A program made the position numbers and the translations under genes. DNA of 64,000 nucleotides from an uncultured Oscillospiraceae bacterium. Lineage in GTDB: Bacteria > Bacillota > Clostridia > Oscillospirales > Oscillospiraceae. Where the stretch lies: the NCBI GenBank assembly GCA_947626785.1, contig CANQTO010000004.1:1-64000 (forward strand). The letters run 5' to 3'. Below, piece by piece: positions 34,904-42,398 of this stretch. How positions within the stretch are numbered: the first letter of the stretch is position 1; the number at the start of each line of letters is the position of its first letter. The notes beneath the pieces were generated by a model that saw only the letters and a program-made list of their open reading frames with translations, made no database searches and was not told where the DNA came from.

Positions 34904-35760
34904 AAAAGGCAAATACGCTCTCCGCCCAGCGGCGGAACAAGACCATCCTGTCCATCGTGCTGGCTGTGATCTGCGTCATCTATGTCCTGCCGGTTCTGAC
35001 GGTGGTCATAAACTCCTTCAAGCTCAACACCTATGTCAAGACCGATACCTTTGCCCTGCCCACGGGCGAGATGTACGCGGGCTTTGACAACTTCATCAAG
35101 GGCATGACCTTCGGCAACTACCCCTTCTGGAAGTCCGTGTCCTACAGCGTGGTGATCACCCTGCTGTCCACGGCGCTCATCCTGTTCGGCACGTCCATGG
35201 CGGCCTGGTACATCGCGAGGGTTGACTCTGTGGTGTGCCGTGGTATATACTATCTCTGCGTTTTTTCCATGGTGGTGCCCTTCCAGATGGTCATGTATAC
35301 CCTGTCCAAAACGGCAGACACACTGAAGCTGAACACGCCCTGGACCATCCCCATCGTTTACCTGGGCTTTGGCGCGGGCCTGGCCGTATTCATGTTCGTG
35401 GGCTTTGTAAAGTCCATCCCCCTCGAGATCGAGGAGGCCGCCGCCATCGACGGCTGCGGGCCTGTGCGGACCTATTTCTCCGTTGTGCTGCCCATGCTCA
35501 AGCCCACCATGATCTCCGTGGGCATCCTGGAGATCATGTGGATCTGGAACGACTACCTGCTGCCGTACCTGGTGCTGGATATCAATAAGTACCGGACGAT
35601 CCCCATCCACATCCAGTATCTCAAGGGCAGCTACGGCACCGTGGACCTGGGCGCGACCATGGCGCTGATCCTGCTGAGCATCATCCCGGTGATCATCTTC
35701 TACCTCACCTGCCAGAAGCACATCATCAAGGGCGTTGCCGCAGGCGCAGTAAAAGGCTAA
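34900..35760 (+). CDS. Sugar ABC transporter permease, MalG type
   Basis: This 286-residue partner permease has six hydrophobic segments. The EAA loop appears as EEAAAIDGCGPVRTYFSVVL, and the typical MalG ending DLGATMALILLSIIPVIIFY is present. It overlaps the upstream permease (ATGA). No ATPase gene of the MsmK/MalK type is in this operon, so a shared ATPase encoded elsewhere is likely. Confidence 0.92.
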   Translation: MKKANTLSAQRRNKTILSIVLAVICVIYVLPVLTVVINSFKLNTYVKTDTFALPTGEMYAGFDNFIKGMTFGNYPFWKSVSYSVVITLLSTALILFGTSMAAWYIARVDSVVCRGIYYLCVFSMVVPFQMVMYTLSKTADTLKLNTPWTIPIVYLGFGAGLAVFMFVGFVKSIPLEIEEAAAIDGCGPVRTYFSVVLPMLKPTMISVGILEIMWIWNDYLLPYLVLDINKYRTIPIHIQYLKGSYGTVDLGATMALILLSIIPVIIFYLTCQKHIIKGVAAGAVKG

Positions 35761-35787
35761 AAGTTAGGAAGATTGGAGTATTCGCTT

Positions 35788-37272
35788 ATGGACCGCAGCA
35801 GCGGTGTGCTCATGGCAATGAGCTCTTTGCCGTCCCCCTACGGGATCGGGACCATGGGCCGGGAGGCCTATGCGTTCGTGGATTTTCTCAAGGCTGCCGG
35901 GCAGACCTACTGGCAGCTCCTGCCCCTAGGCCCCACCGGCTACGGGGACAGCCCCTATTCCCCCTTCTCCACCTTTGCGGGGAACCCCTACTACATAGAC
36001 CTGGACACTCTGGTCCGGGAACGGCTCCTCAAGAAGGAGGAGCTGAGCGGCATCGACTGGGGCAGCGACCCGGAAAAGGTGGACTACGGCGCCATCTTTG
36101 ACAGCCGCTTCAAGGTGCTCCGGCTGGCCTTTTCCCGGGGCCGGGTGCTCCTGAAGGAAGAGCTGGCCGCCTTCCGGAAGGAGAACGCCGCCTGGCTGGA
36201 GAACTATGCCCTGTACATGGCCGTGAAGGCCCACTTCGGCATGAAGAGCTGGCTGGACTGGCCGGAGGCGGACATCCGCCGGCACAAGCCGGAGGCCCTG
36301 AAAGAATACGGGGAGCTGCTTGCCGAGGACGTGGATTTCTACGTCTTCACCCAGTTTCTGTTCTTCCGCCAGTGGGAGAAGCTGCGGGCCTACGCCCACG
36401 GCAAGGGCATCCGCTTCATCGGCGACCTGCCCATCTATGTGGCGCTGGACTCGGCGGACGTGTGGAGCGCGCCGGAGTTCTTCCAGTTGGACAAGGAGGG
36501 CGTCCCCGCGGAGGTGGCGGGCGTCCCGCCGGATGACTTTACCGAGGACGGGCAGCTCTGGGGCAACCCGCTGTATAACTGGGAGGCCATGGCCGCCGAC
36601 GGCTACGGCTGGTGGATCCGCCGGGTGGAGGGCGCCAAGAAGCTCTACGACGTGATCCGCATCGACCACTTCCGGGGCTTTGAGAGCTACTGGGCCGTGC
36701 CCTACGGGGAGACCACCGCCAAAAACGGCCACTGGAAGCCGGGGCCCGGCATGGGCCTGGTGGGCGTCCTGTCCAGCTGGTTCCACGACCTGCGCTTCAT
36801 CGCCGAGGACCTGGGCTACGTGACGCCCCAGGTGAAGAAGCTGCTGGCCGACTCCAGCCTGCCCGGCATGAAGATCCTCCTGTTTGCCTTCGACCCGGCC
36901 ACGGACTCGGACTACGCCCCCCACAACAGCGTCCGCAACAGCGTCTGCTACATCGGCACCCACGACAACGACACCGTGTCCGGCTGGCTGAAGGCCACCG
37001 ACCGGAAGACCCTGAACTATGCCAAGAAGTACATGCACATCACCCCGGACGAGGGCTGGTGCTGGGGCCTGATCCGCACCGGCATGGGCATGAGCGCGGC
37101 CCTGTTCGTCGCCCAGATGCAGGACATCCTGGAACTGGGGCCGGAGAGCCGCATGAACACCCCCGGCTCGGTGGGCGGGAACTGGTGCTGGCGCATGCGC
37201 CCCGGCGCCGCGGACCGGAAGCTGGCCGCCAAGCTCCGCCGCTATACTGAGACCTACCGGCGGCTAAAGTAA
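35788..37272 (+). CDS. malQ: 4-alpha-glucanotransferase (amylomaltase)
   Basis: This 494-residue GH77 enzyme transfers alpha-1,4-glucan segments and releases glucose from maltodextrins. Signatures are LGPTGYGDSPYSPFSTFAGN near the start, the nucleophile segment RIDHFRGFESYW, the acid/base segment IAEDLGYVTP, GTHDNDT, and NTPGSVGGNWCWRM. The ATG with TTGGAG upstream is used; a TTG five codons earlier overlaps that site. It completes the uptake-and-use cassette. Confidence 0.95.
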   Translation: MDRSSGVLMAMSSLPSPYGIGTMGREAYAFVDFLKAAGQTYWQLLPLGPTGYGDSPYSPFSTFAGNPYYIDLDTLVRERLLKKEELSGIDWGSDPEKVDYGAIFDSRFKVLRLAFSRGRVLLKEELAAFRKENAAWLENYALYMAVKAHFGMKSWLDWPEADIRRHKPEALKEYGELLAEDVDFYVFTQFLFFRQWEKLRAYAHGKGIRFIGDLPIYVALDSADVWSAPEFFQLDKEGVPAEVAGVPPDDFTEDGQLWGNPLYNWEAMAADGYGWWIRRVEGAKKLYDVIRIDHFRGFESYWAVPYGETTAKNGHWKPGPGMGLVGVLSSWFHDLRFIAEDLGYVTPQVKKLLADSSLPGMKILLFAFDPATDSDYAPHNSVRNSVCYIGTHDNDTVSGWLKATDRKTLNYAKKYMHITPDEGWCWGLIRTGMGMSAALFVAQMQDILELGPESRMNTPGSVGGNWCWRMRPGAADRKLAAKLRRYTETYRRLK

Positions 37273-37280
37273 AACTTATA

Positions 37281-37317
37281 AAAAATCGCCCTTGCGAGCG
37301 TCGCAAGGGCGATTTTT
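37281..37317 (+). terminator. Terminator of the maltodextrin operon
   Basis: A 17-bp perfect stem (AAAAATCGCCCTTGCGA and complement) with a GCG loop ends in a run of Ts, just after the malQ stop codon. The A/T-flanked design would work in both directions. Confidence 0.93.
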
Positions 37318-37373
37318 TAGACTGTAGACAGAATCCTGTAGAGCTTGATACAAAGCAGAAAAAGAATCAAATT

Positions 37374-37503
37374 TGTTTTTGAGGCAGCTTTGCCGCCTCA
37401 AAAACTCCCTAAGGCGAGCAAAGCGAGCCCTCGCGCCGACCAACCGAAGGGCGATAAGTGCGAGTAACTCAAATGCGAGCCCAGCGCAGCGGGTCGCATT
37501 TGA
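37374..37503. repeat. Intergenic palindrome-cluster repeat, family B, copy 1
   Basis: It begins TTTTTGAGGCAGC..GCCGCCTCAAAAA and ends CAAATGCGAGCCC..GGGTCGCATTTG, with a central GGCGCGAGG-type block. It is the reverse complement of copies at 45.07 and 50.76 kb, with about 85-95% identity by eye. It lies in the convergent gap between malQ and pepF. Confidence 0.85.
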
Positions 37504-37508
37504 AACCT

Positions 37509-39308
37509 TTAGGTCAGCTGCTCCATCTCGTCCAGCAGCTCTCCGAAGAGCTGAAGGGCGGAGTTGACCGGCTCCGGGCCGCTCATATCCACGCCCGCGA
37601 TCTTCAAGAGAGAGATGGGGTCGGTGCTGCATCCGCCGGAGAGGAAGCGCTTGTAGTCGTCCACCGCGCTGGGCTCGCCGCTGAGGATCCGGTTGGCGAT
37701 GGCGATGGCGGCGGAGAAGCCGGTGGCGTACTGGAACACGTAGTAGTTATAGAAGAAATGGGGGATGCGGGACCACTCCAGAGCGATCTGCTCGTCCTGG
37801 ACCATGTCGGGGCCGAAGTACAGCCTGTTGAGCTCCCGGTACTTCTCGCTGAGGGCGTCGGCGGTGAGGGTCTCGCCCGCCTCGGCCATGCGGCCCATCA
37901 TGAGCTCGAATTCGGCGAACATGGTCTGCCGGTAGAGGGTGCCCTTGAACTGCTCCAAAAAGTGGTTGATGAGGTAGGCCCGCCGGGCCTTGTCCTCCGT
38001 CTTACCCAGCAGATAGTGGGTCAGCAGGACCTCGTTGCAGGTGGAGGCCACCTCGGCCACGAAGATCACATAGTTGCTGTTGCAGAAGGGCTGGTTCTTG
38101 CAGCTGTAGGCGCTGTGCAGGGCGTGGCCCATCTCGTGAGCCAGGGTGTACATGCTGTCCAGGGTGTCCTTCTGGTTGAGCAGCACGTAGGGGTGGGGCC
38201 AGGCGCTGCCGGAGGAATAGGCCCCGCTGCGCTTGCCCTCGTTCTCGTACACGTCGATCCAGCGGCCCTCGAAGCCCTCCTTCAGCAGGGCTACGTAGTC
38301 CTCGCCCAGGACCGACAGGGCCTCCAGCACCGTGGCCTTGGCCTCCTCAAAGGGGATCTTCTCCGCCACGTCCGGCACGATGGGGGTGTACACGTCGTAC
38401 ATGTGCAGCTCCTCCACCCCCAGAAGCCGCTTGCGCAGGGCCACATACCTGTACATCTTGTCCATGTTGGCGTGGACGGCCTCGATCAGGCTGGTGTAGA
38501 CCTGCTCGGGCACCTCGTTTTCAAAGAGGGCGGCGGCCAGGGTGTCCGGGTACTTCCGGGCCGTGGCGAAGAAACGGCGCTGCTTGAACTCCGCGTCCAG
38601 CGCCGCGGCCAGGGTGTTTTTGAACTCCCCGTAGCGGCTGTAGATGTTCTCAAAGGCGCTGCGGCGCAGGACCCGGTCCGCGCTCTCCAGCAGGGGGCCG
38701 TAGGAGCCGTTGGTGAGGGGGTGCTCCGCGCCCTGGGCATCCACCGCCGGGGGGAACTTCAGGTCCGCGTCCCGGAAGGTGCTGCTGATGTTGTCCGGCG
38801 CGCCGGTCATCTCCCCGGTGGCGGCCAGCAGGGCCTCCTCGGCGGGGGAGAGGATGTGCGCCGCCAGGCGGCGGACGCGCTCCAGGGGCCGGCGGTAGGT
38901 CTCCAGCTCCGGCTCATCGGCGAAGAAGGCGTTCAGCCGCTCCTCCGGGATGGCCATCAGCTCCGGAGCGGCAAAGGCCGACGCGCCGGAGACAGCCACC
39001 AGGCGGCTGATGGCCTTGCCCTTCAGGTCCTGATAGACCGCATTGCCCGTGTCCTGGTCGGAGGCCAGGAAGGCGTAGTTATAGAGCTTTTCCAGGCGCA
39101 GAGAGGCCTCGTCGTCCAGCCGGAAATAGGCTAAGAGCGTCTCGGCGCTCTCGCCCAGCCGGCCCTGAAAGGCGGCGATCCGCTCCGGCAGAGCGGCCAG
39201 GGCCTCATATTCGGCCGTCCAGGCCCCGTCGTTTTCAAAGATGTCCGACAGCTTCCAGGTGAACTCCTCAGGCACCTGGCTGCGCTTGGGCAGAGTTTTC
39301 TGATCCAT
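37509..39308 (-). CDS. pepF: Oligoendopeptidase F (M3B metallopeptidase)
   Basis: This 599-residue cytosolic zinc peptidase cleaves short peptides. The HExxH zinc motif is in YTLAHEMGHALHSAYS, with the third ligand region downstream near EVASTCNEVLLTHYLL. The start MDQKTLPKRSQVPEEFTWKL has AAAAGGAGA upstream. The frame remains open farther upstream but only on the reverse of the next gene. It is divergent from the LysM/GH18 gene. Confidence 0.95.
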   Translation of the reverse strand: MDQKTLPKRSQVPEEFTWKLSDIFENDGAWTAEYEALAALPERIAAFQGRLGESAETLLAYFRLDDEASLRLEKLYNYAFLASDQDTGNAVYQDLKGKAISRLVAVSGASAFAAPELMAIPEERLNAFFADEPELETYRRPLERVRRLAAHILSPAEEALLAATGEMTGAPDNISSTFRDADLKFPPAVDAQGAEHPLTNGSYGPLLESADRVLRRSAFENIYSRYGEFKNTLAAALDAEFKQRRFFATARKYPDTLAAALFENEVPEQVYTSLIEAVHANMDKMYRYVALRKRLLGVEELHMYDVYTPIVPDVAEKIPFEEAKATVLEALSVLGEDYVALLKEGFEGRWIDVYENEGKRSGAYSSGSAWPHPYVLLNQKDTLDSMYTLAHEMGHALHSAYSCKNQPFCNSNYVIFVAEVASTCNEVLLTHYLLGKTEDKARRAYLINHFLEQFKGTLYRQTMFAEFELMMGRMAEAGETLTADALSEKYRELNRLYFGPDMVQDEQIALEWSRIPHFFYNYYVFQYATGFSAAIAIANRILSGEPSAVDDYKRFLSGGCSTDPISLLKIAGVDMSGPEPVNSALQLFGELLDEMEQLT

Positions 39309-39339
39309 GGGCGTCTCCTTTTCGTTGGTTGATAAGATC

Positions 39340-39368
39340 AGTATACCACATTCTCGCCATTCTGCAAA
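39340..39368 (-). promoter_or_regulatory. Promoter of pepF
   Basis: On the minus strand, TTTGCA (39363-39368), 17 bases, and TATACT (39340-39345) with an upstream TGG extended element lie about 30 bases before the ATG. Confidence 0.75.
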
Positions 39369-39425
39369 GTGGCAGACGGCTCTGAATATATTTTTCTTGA
39401 AAAGAAAACGGAAGGGAAGGTTTCT

Positions 39426-40562
39426 ATGAAGATCTGGATCGCCCGTCCGGGCGATACGCTGCCCGCCGCCGCCCGCCGTCTGGGCCTGCCGGCGGAGGAG
39501 CTGGCGCGGCTCAACCAGCTGGAGGACCCGGTCCGGCTCACCGGGGGCCTGGCCCTGGCGGTGCCGGAGGCGGAGGAGGCGCCCCGCCGGAGCCTGGAGC
39601 TGAGCGCCGTGGAGGAGTTGAGCGCCCCCGTCTCCGCTCTGGAGGAGCTGGCTCCGGCCCTGAGCTATCTCTGCCTCTTCTGCCGCACGGCGGCGGAGGG
39701 TCTGCTGTCCCCGCCCACCCCGGCGGAGCGGCGGCTGCTGGGCCGGGCCCGGGAGCTGGGCCTGCCGGTCATGCTGACGCTGGCCAACCTGGACGGGGAG
39801 GGGAATTACTCCGCCGCCCTGGCCCACCGCCTACTGGGCACGGAGAGCGCCCGGCAGCAGCTTTTGGAGCAGCTGCTAAAGGCCCTGGAGGAGAGCGGCT
39901 GCGCCGGGCTGTACCTGAGCTTTTGCTGCCTGCACCCCTTTGACCGGGACAGCTACAACGCCTTTCTCCGGCTGGCAGCCCCGGCCCTCCACGACCGGGG
40001 CCGCTACCTGATCACCGCTCTGGCCCCCAAGGAGGACGACTCGGAGCGGAGCCTCCAGAGCTCCGCCCACGACTACGCGGTCCACGGGGCCTGCGCCGAC
40101 CGGGTGATCCTGCTGGCCTACGACTGGGGCTATGCCTACAGCGCGCCCCAGGCCGTCTCCCCTGCCGACCGTATCCGGGCCGTGCTGGACTACGCCGCCG
40201 GGAAGCTGCCGCCGGGGAAGCTGAGCCTGGCGGTCTCCGGCCGGGGCTACAGCTGGGGCCTGCCCTGGCGCTTGGGGGACCGGGCCCAAGCCCTGTCCCA
40301 CCGGGCGGCGGCCGGTCTGGCCGTGGCGGCCCAGGCGGAGATCCGGCTGGACCAAGCCTCCCGGTGCAGCAGCTTCCGCTACACGGACCCGGCGGGACGG
40401 CGGCGGGAGGTCTGGTTCGAGGACCTGCGCAGTTTGGAGGCCCGGCTGGAGCTGGTGGAAGACTACGGCCTGGCGGGCCTCTGCCTTTTGGGCGGCAGCC
40501 GCCCGGACCGGGCGGTCCTAGCCTACCTCCGCAGCCGCTATATCCCTGAGCGGCTCCCGTAA
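39426..40562 (+). CDS. LysM plus GH18-like protein, catalytic residues replaced (YaaH/SleL-like)
   Basis: This 378-residue protein has an N-terminal LysM peptidoglycan-binding domain (residues 2-46: ARPGDTLPAAARRLGLPAEE) followed by a GH18 barrel as in spore germination proteins YaaH/SleL. The catalytic strand normally reads like DGINIDFE; here the aligned segment is CAGLYLSFCCLHPFDRDSYN, with Ser and Cys where Asp and Glu are expected. Lytic activity is therefore doubtful. YSWGLPWR near residue 279 and the C-terminal barrel are otherwise recognisable. There is no signal peptide, as for spore-coat-localised relatives. GGAAGG precedes the ATG. Confidence 0.82.
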   Translation: MKIWIARPGDTLPAAARRLGLPAEELARLNQLEDPVRLTGGLALAVPEAEEAPRRSLELSAVEELSAPVSALEELAPALSYLCLFCRTAAEGLLSPPTPAERRLLGRARELGLPVMLTLANLDGEGNYSAALAHRLLGTESARQQLLEQLLKALEESGCAGLYLSFCCLHPFDRDSYNAFLRLAAPALHDRGRYLITALAPKEDDSERSLQSSAHDYAVHGACADRVILLAYDWGYAYSAPQAVSPADRIRAVLDYAAGKLPPGKLSLAVSGRGYSWGLPWRLGDRAQALSHRAAAGLAVAAQAEIRLDQASRCSSFRYTDPAGRRREVWFEDLRSLEARLELVEDYGLAGLCLLGGSRPDRAVLAYLRSRYIPERLP

Positions 40563-40611
40563 AACGGCTTTACCCTCTTGGTCGTTCAGATTGTAGACAA
40601 ACCTCATGCTG

Positions 40612-40801
40612 TACATGAGAAGTGAGTGAGCAGCGGGGGTGCGCGAGGGGGAAAGACCCACTCGCGTTTGGATCGCGCCAGCAAAATGCCCGCTTGCCGG
40701 GCTTTTGCCGAGCGCAGCGAGTTTTTTCAGAAGGGCAAGCCCTTCTGAAAAAAGTGGCGCTGAAGCTTGTAGACAAAGTCCAAAGGACTTTGTCTACAAG
40801 C
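40612..40801. repeat. Intergenic palindrome-cluster repeat, family A, copy 2
   Basis: This is the reverse complement of the element at 33.7-33.9 kb, with the same order of hairpins (AAGCTTGTAGACAAAG..CTTTGTCTACAAGC, TTTTTTCAGAAGGGC.., AAAAGCCCGGC..). The shared blocks GGCGCGATCCAAA and TCGCGCACCCCCGCTGCTCA (reverse complement) continue past the hairpins. It fills the convergent gap between the LysM/GH18 gene and htrA. Confidence 0.85.
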
Positions 40802-40802
40802 T

Positions 40803-40835
40803 GAACAACGCCGGGCGAAACGCCCGGCGTTGTTC
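40803..40835 (-). terminator. Terminator of the HtrA protease gene
   Basis: A perfect 15-bp stem (GAACAACGCCGGGCG and complement) with an AAA loop lies 18 bases past the stop codon on the minus strand. The following stretch is only weakly T-rich. Confidence 0.75.
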
Positions 40836-40852
40836 TGTCAATTTGATTTGAT

Positions 40853-42139
40853 CTACCAGCCGAAGAAGGGGAAGATGCCGGAGGGCAGCTGCTGCTGATC
40901 CATCTGCTGCTGGGGCTGCTCCTCTGTCTCCTCGGGCAGGGCGGACTGGGTCTGCTCGCCGATCTCCACCGTCAGCTCAAGCTTTTCCCCCTGGCGGTAG
41001 ACGGAGAGGGTCAGCGTGTCGCCCGGGGCGGCCTTGCCTACCAGGTCCACCAGATCGGAGCTGCTGGAGATCTCCTGGCCGTCCACGGCATAGATGATGT
41101 CGTTGGTCTGCAATCCGGCCTTCTCGGCGGGGGCGTCCTCGACCACGCTCTGGACAGAGGCCCCGGCGGGCAGCCCGTAGCTGATGGCCTCGGTACTGAC
41201 GGTCATGACGGTGACGCCAATATAGGGCTTGGTGATATAGCCCTTTTCGATGATGCTCTGGACGATGTTCATCACCTGGTTGACCGGGATGGCAAAGCCG
41301 ATGTTGTCGATAGAGGCCTCGCCGGAGGCGCCGCTGCTGGAGTACTTTGCGTTGGTGATGCCCACCACCTCGCCGTAGAGGTTAAAGAGAGCGCCGCCGG
41401 AGTTGCCGGCATTGATGGCGCAGTCGGTCTGGAGCAGGTTCATGGTCGCGCCGCCGGACATGGTGATCTCCCGGTTCAAAGCGCTGACGCGGCCGCCGGT
41501 CAGGGAGAAGGTCAGCTCGCCCAGGGGGTTGCCGATGGCCAGCACCGGGTCGCCCACGTTGATGTTGTCCGAATCTCCGATGACCACGGGCTGCAGGCCC
41601 TCGGCCTCCACCTTCAAGACGGCGATGTCGTTGCTCTCGTCATAGCCGATCACGGTCCCGTCGTAGGTGCTGCCGTCATAGAGACTGACGGTGATGCTGT
41701 CCGAGTCCTCGATCACGTGATAGTTGGTGAGGATGTAGCCGTCCTGGGTGAGGATGAAGCCGGATCCGGAGGCCGGGGACTGGGTCTGGTAGCCCCAGAA
41801 GTTGGTGGTGACCATGGTGGTGATGCCCACGGTGGAGTTGACGTTGGCGGCATAGACCTCCGCCTCGGTCATCAGCTTGCCGGTGTCCACGCTCTTCACG
41901 TCGATCACGGTCTTCTCCCGCTGGCCCACCTGGACGGTGCTGCTGCTCTTGGGCGCCGCCGAGGCGCTGCCTAGGGCGAAGCCGCCCGCGCCGATGGCCC
42001 CGCCCAGCAGGGCGCAGACCAAGGCCAGGGCGATGATCCGCCCGGCGGAGCCCTTCTTTTTCGGCGGCTCCGGCGTCACGGTCTGGGCCGGGATCTCCCC
42101 GTCCTCCGCCTTAAAATGATATTCATAGCTCTCGCTCAT
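40853..42139 (-). CDS. HtrA/DegP-like membrane-anchored serine protease
   Basis: This 428-residue envelope quality-control protease has a cytosolic N-terminus (MSESYEYHFKAEDGEIP) and one transmembrane segment near residues 43-68. The trypsin-like domain has the catalytic triad His in LTNYHVIED, Asp in ESNDIAVLKV and Ser in NAGNSGGALF. A PDZ domain follows (VVEDAPAEKAGLQTNDIIYA), then a Gln-rich tail. The ATG with AAGGAG upstream is used in preference to farther upstream in-frame codons in the divergent promoter region. Confidence 0.94.
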   Translation of the reverse strand: MSESYEYHFKAEDGEIPAQTVTPEPPKKKGSAGRIIALALVCALLGGAIGAGGFALGSASAAPKSSSTVQVGQREKTVIDVKSVDTGKLMTEAEVYAANVNSTVGITTMVTTNFWGYQTQSPASGSGFILTQDGYILTNYHVIEDSDSITVSLYDGSTYDGTVIGYDESNDIAVLKVEAEGLQPVVIGDSDNINVGDPVLAIGNPLGELTFSLTGGRVSALNREITMSGGATMNLLQTDCAINAGNSGGALFNLYGEVVGITNAKYSSSGASGEASIDNIGFAIPVNQVMNIVQSIIEKGYITKPYIGVTVMTVSTEAISYGLPAGASVQSVVEDAPAEKAGLQTNDIIYAVDGQEISSSSDLVDLVGKAAPGDTLTLSVYRQGEKLELTVEIGEQTQSALPEETEEQPQQQMDQQQLPSGIFPFFGW

Positions 42140-42187
42140 GTTACTCGCGCTCCTTCTATACGAAAGCAGTTTTGAATTTTTTCCTCC

Positions 42188-42206
42188 GCCCCTCCGCCGG
42201 AGGGGC
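42188..42206. repeat. GC-rich hairpin in the htrA 5' region
   Basis: GCCCCTCC and GGAGGGGC flank GCC, about 50 bases before the htrA ATG. It may shape the 5' UTR. The function is unknown. Confidence 0.5.
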
Positions 42207-42336
42207 TCCTTTGTCCTTACGCCCTTAGTGTAAGCCGTTTTCCTGAATAGAAACTGAAAATTTGCTGAACAAATTATGAATATCAAAAAAACTTACGGCA
42301 GATCGGAGGCTCTTAAAACGCAGCTCAGGCTTTATC

Positions 42337-42365
42337 TTGCATTTTTCCGGTCCTGATATTATAAT
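42337..42365 (+). promoter_or_regulatory. Promoter of the second DUF6056-like gene
   Basis: TTGCAT (42337-42342) and TATAAT (42360-42365) are separated by 17 bases. They lie about 35 bases before the ATG with GGAGG. Confidence 0.8.
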
Positions 42366-42398
42366 TTTGTCGAACTTTTCTCGTCCGTGGAGGTATAC

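Noticed and set aside
39309-39827. N-terminal extension of pepF by about 170 codons
   Set aside because: The extension lies antisense to the LysM/GH18 gene, has biased composition and lacks family counterparts. The ATG with AAAAGGAGA gives the normal PepF length.
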